Source: DASSFG01 sp035547915
GTDB lineage: Bacteria; Planctomycetota; Planctomycetia; Pirellulales; JAICIG01
NCBI GenBank assembly: GCA_035547915.1
Contig: DASZTS010000095.1
Location: forward strand, 196,314 to 260,313
DNA: 64,000 nt
Direction of reading: 5' to 3'
The notes under the pieces were generated by a model that saw only the letters and a list, made by a program, of their open reading frames with translations, had not been told where the DNA came from and ran no database searches. Both the position numbers and the translations under genes were made by a program. Of this stretch, positions 62,657-64,000 are shown piece after piece; position 1 is the stretch's first letter; each line of letters opens with the position of its first letter.

Positions 62657-64000
62657 ATGAAACATTATCCGGATTTTGAGGCATTCCGTCGCCTGGCTCG
62701 CGGTGTGCAACTCGTTCCCGTCTATCGCCAGCTCGCCGGCGACATGCTGACGCCCGTGACGGCGTTTCGCAAACTCGACACCGGGAGTTGTGCCTGTCTC
62801 TTCGAAAGCGTCATCGGGGGCGAGAAGGTAGGACGCTATAGCTTCCTGGCGGGCGACCCGTTCCTTCTCATCGAGGCCCGTGCGCATCGTGTGACGGTTA
62901 CGGAGCCCCGGTCGGACGCTCCCCCCCGGACCGAGACATTCGATTCACCCGACCCTCTCGAAGAGCTGCGACGCCGCATCGCCGCTTTGCGGGCCTGCAC
63001 CCTGCCCGAGCTTCCGCCGTTCTGCGGCGGGGCCGTGGGCTATGCCGGGTACGACACGGTGCGTTATACGGAGCACTTGCCCGACGCACCCGAGGACGAC
63101 CGCGAACTGCCCGATCTGGCGTTCGCCTTCTTCGACCACATGGTGGTCTTCGACAATGTGCGGAAGACCATGATCGTGGTGGTGATGGCCCGCGTGAGCG
63201 GCGACGATGCGGCGGTGGCGGAAGAATATGCCGAGGCTTGCCGGCGGGTCGATCTCTTGGTCAACCGGCTGGGCGCCGTCGACGGTAAATTGTGCCTGGC
63301 CGATGTCGAGTTGGCCGGTGATCCGAGGATCGCCGTGACGTCCAACTTCGAGCGCGCGGGTTTTGAACAGGCGGTGGAAAAATGCCTGGAATACATCCGC
63401 GCCGGCGACATCTTCCAAGTGGTCATCAGCCAACGGTTGCAAGCGACGGTGCAGTCGCCGCCCTTCGAGATCTATCGAACGCTACGGGTCGTCAATCCCA
63501 GCCCGTTCATGTTCTATTTGCGGTTGCCGGCGACGACGCTTGTCGGCAGCTCGCCCGAGATTCTGGTGCGCGTGGTCGACGGCAAGGTGACGGTGCGCCC
63601 GCTGGCCGGCACGCGGCCGCGCGGCAAGACCGAGCAGCAAGATCGCGAACTGGCGGAAGGGCTGCTGGCCGACCCCAAGGAGCGGGCCGAGCACGTCATG
63701 TTGGTCGACCTGGGCCGCAACGACGTCGGCCGAGTCGCCCGCTACGGATCGGTCGAGTTGACCGACGTGATGACGATCGAACGATACAGCCACGTGATGC
63801 ACATCACGTCGAACGTGACGGGGGAGCTCGCCCCGGGGCGAGACGCTTTCGACGCCTTGCGGGCCTGTTTGCCCGCCGGCACCGTCTCGGGTGCACCGAA
63901 GGTGCGGGCCATGCAGATCATCGACGAACTGGAGCCGCACCGCCGCGGCCCCTACGCAGGGGCGGTTGGTTACTTCGATTTCAGCGGCAACATGGACACA
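62657..64000 (+). CDS. trpE: Anthranilate synthase component I (5' part, runs off the window)
   Basis: 448 residues present; about 50 are missing at the C terminus. The N-terminal domain has VPVYRQLAGDMLTPVTAFRK and SFLAGDP, where tryptophan binds in feedback inhibition. The chorismate-binding domain has FQVVISQRL, GSSPEILVRV, GTRPRGKT, DPKERAEHVMLVDLGRNDVG, SHVMHITSNVTG, PAGTVSGAPKVRAM and GAVGYFDFSGNMDT. The enzyme makes anthranilate from chorismate with glutamine or ammonia. No leader peptide fits in the 39-base gap to rtcA. Confidence 0.96.
   Translation, partial: MKHYPDFEAFRRLARGVQLVPVYRQLAGDMLTPVTAFRKLDTGSCACLFESVIGGEKVGRYSFLAGDPFLLIEARAHRVTVTEPRSDAPPRTETFDSPDPLEELRRRIAALRACTLPELPPFCGGAVGYAGYDTVRYTEHLPDAPEDDRELPDLAFAFFDHMVVFDNVRKTMIVVVMARVSGDDAAVAEEYAEACRRVDLLVNRLGAVDGKLCLADVELAGDPRIAVTSNFERAGFEQAVEKCLEYIRAGDIFQVVISQRLQATVQSPPFEIYRTLRVVNPSPFMFYLRLPATTLVGSSPEILVRVVDGKVTVRPLAGTRPRGKTEQQDRELAEGLLADPKERAEHVMLVDLGRNDVGRVARYGSVELTDVMTIERYSHVMHITSNVTGELAPGRDAFDALRACLPAGTVSGAPKVRAMQIIDELEPHRRGPYAGAVGYFDFSGNMDT

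Noticed and set aside
62618..62887. Upstream extension of rtcA
   Set aside because: RtcA proteins begin just before the GSQGEGGG motif; the extra 90 codons are antisense to trpE.

Overview
The window looks like chromosomal DNA of a GC-rich planctomycete, probably of the Pirellulales group. The evidence is a set of lineage-typical families: a DUF1501 protein next to a DUF1549/DUF1553 cytochrome-like protein and a cytochrome c/WD40/pre-peptidase protein (53951-61546), a BBP7-like outer-membrane barrel, a neutral ceramidase-like protein, LRR and TPR proteins, small proteins with an N-terminal RFxFxxRxLL membrane motif, a FHA-GAF histidine kinase, and split glycine dehydrogenase genes. Coding strands alternate in short operons. 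I see no rRNA, no convincing tRNA, no CRISPR array and no intact insertion sequence.

Layout. 1-7172: the end of an LptD-like barrel gene, a hybrid histidine kinase, and a minus-strand operon (response regulator, FHA-GAF kinase, ceramidase-like protein). 7298-9178: small genes, mostly short membrane-anchored or helical proteins. 9491-20267: M28 peptidase with PDZ domain, LpxL-like acyltransferase, TPR protein, membrane protein, SMP-30 lactonase-like protein, EutA overlapping YebC, and a large TPR protein. 20268-21843: a gene-free stretch with an extreme GCGCGC-rich block. 21844-28067: accessory DNA with small membrane proteins, a DHFR-like protein, an LRR protein, short helical proteins and a broken gene. 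28128-31115: NagA-like protein, thymidylate kinase and DNA polymerase III delta prime. 31168-36343: small genes, then a lower-GC island with a large secreted protein carrying HExxH, a small exported partner, and a partial second copy of the same pair. 36526-42137: FlgI-HEAT fusion, BBP7-like barrel, thioredoxin-fold protein without its cysteines. 42233-50877: a cell-surface glycan set (LtaS/sulfatase-type enzyme, GT2, and three polytopic proteins, two of them tandem paralogues). 50956-53772: gcvPA and gcvPB. 53951-61546: the DUF1501/DUF1549-1553/WD40 set. 61580-64000: rtcA and divergent trpE, which runs off the end.

Three non-coding patterns stand out. First, a family of about 105 bp dispersed repeats with terminal inverted repeats and a central palindrome sits between genes at about ten places, in both orientations and once as a 100-bp-period tandem array. 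Second, the GCGCGC block at about 20931-21670 has no coding sense. Third, two similar strong hairpins, at 32060-32105 and 35451-35495, mark the repeat boundaries of the duplicated HExxH-protein/partner unit. That unit is my best candidate for an undescribed system: its arrangement recalls polymorphic toxin loci, although the small partner appears to be exported.
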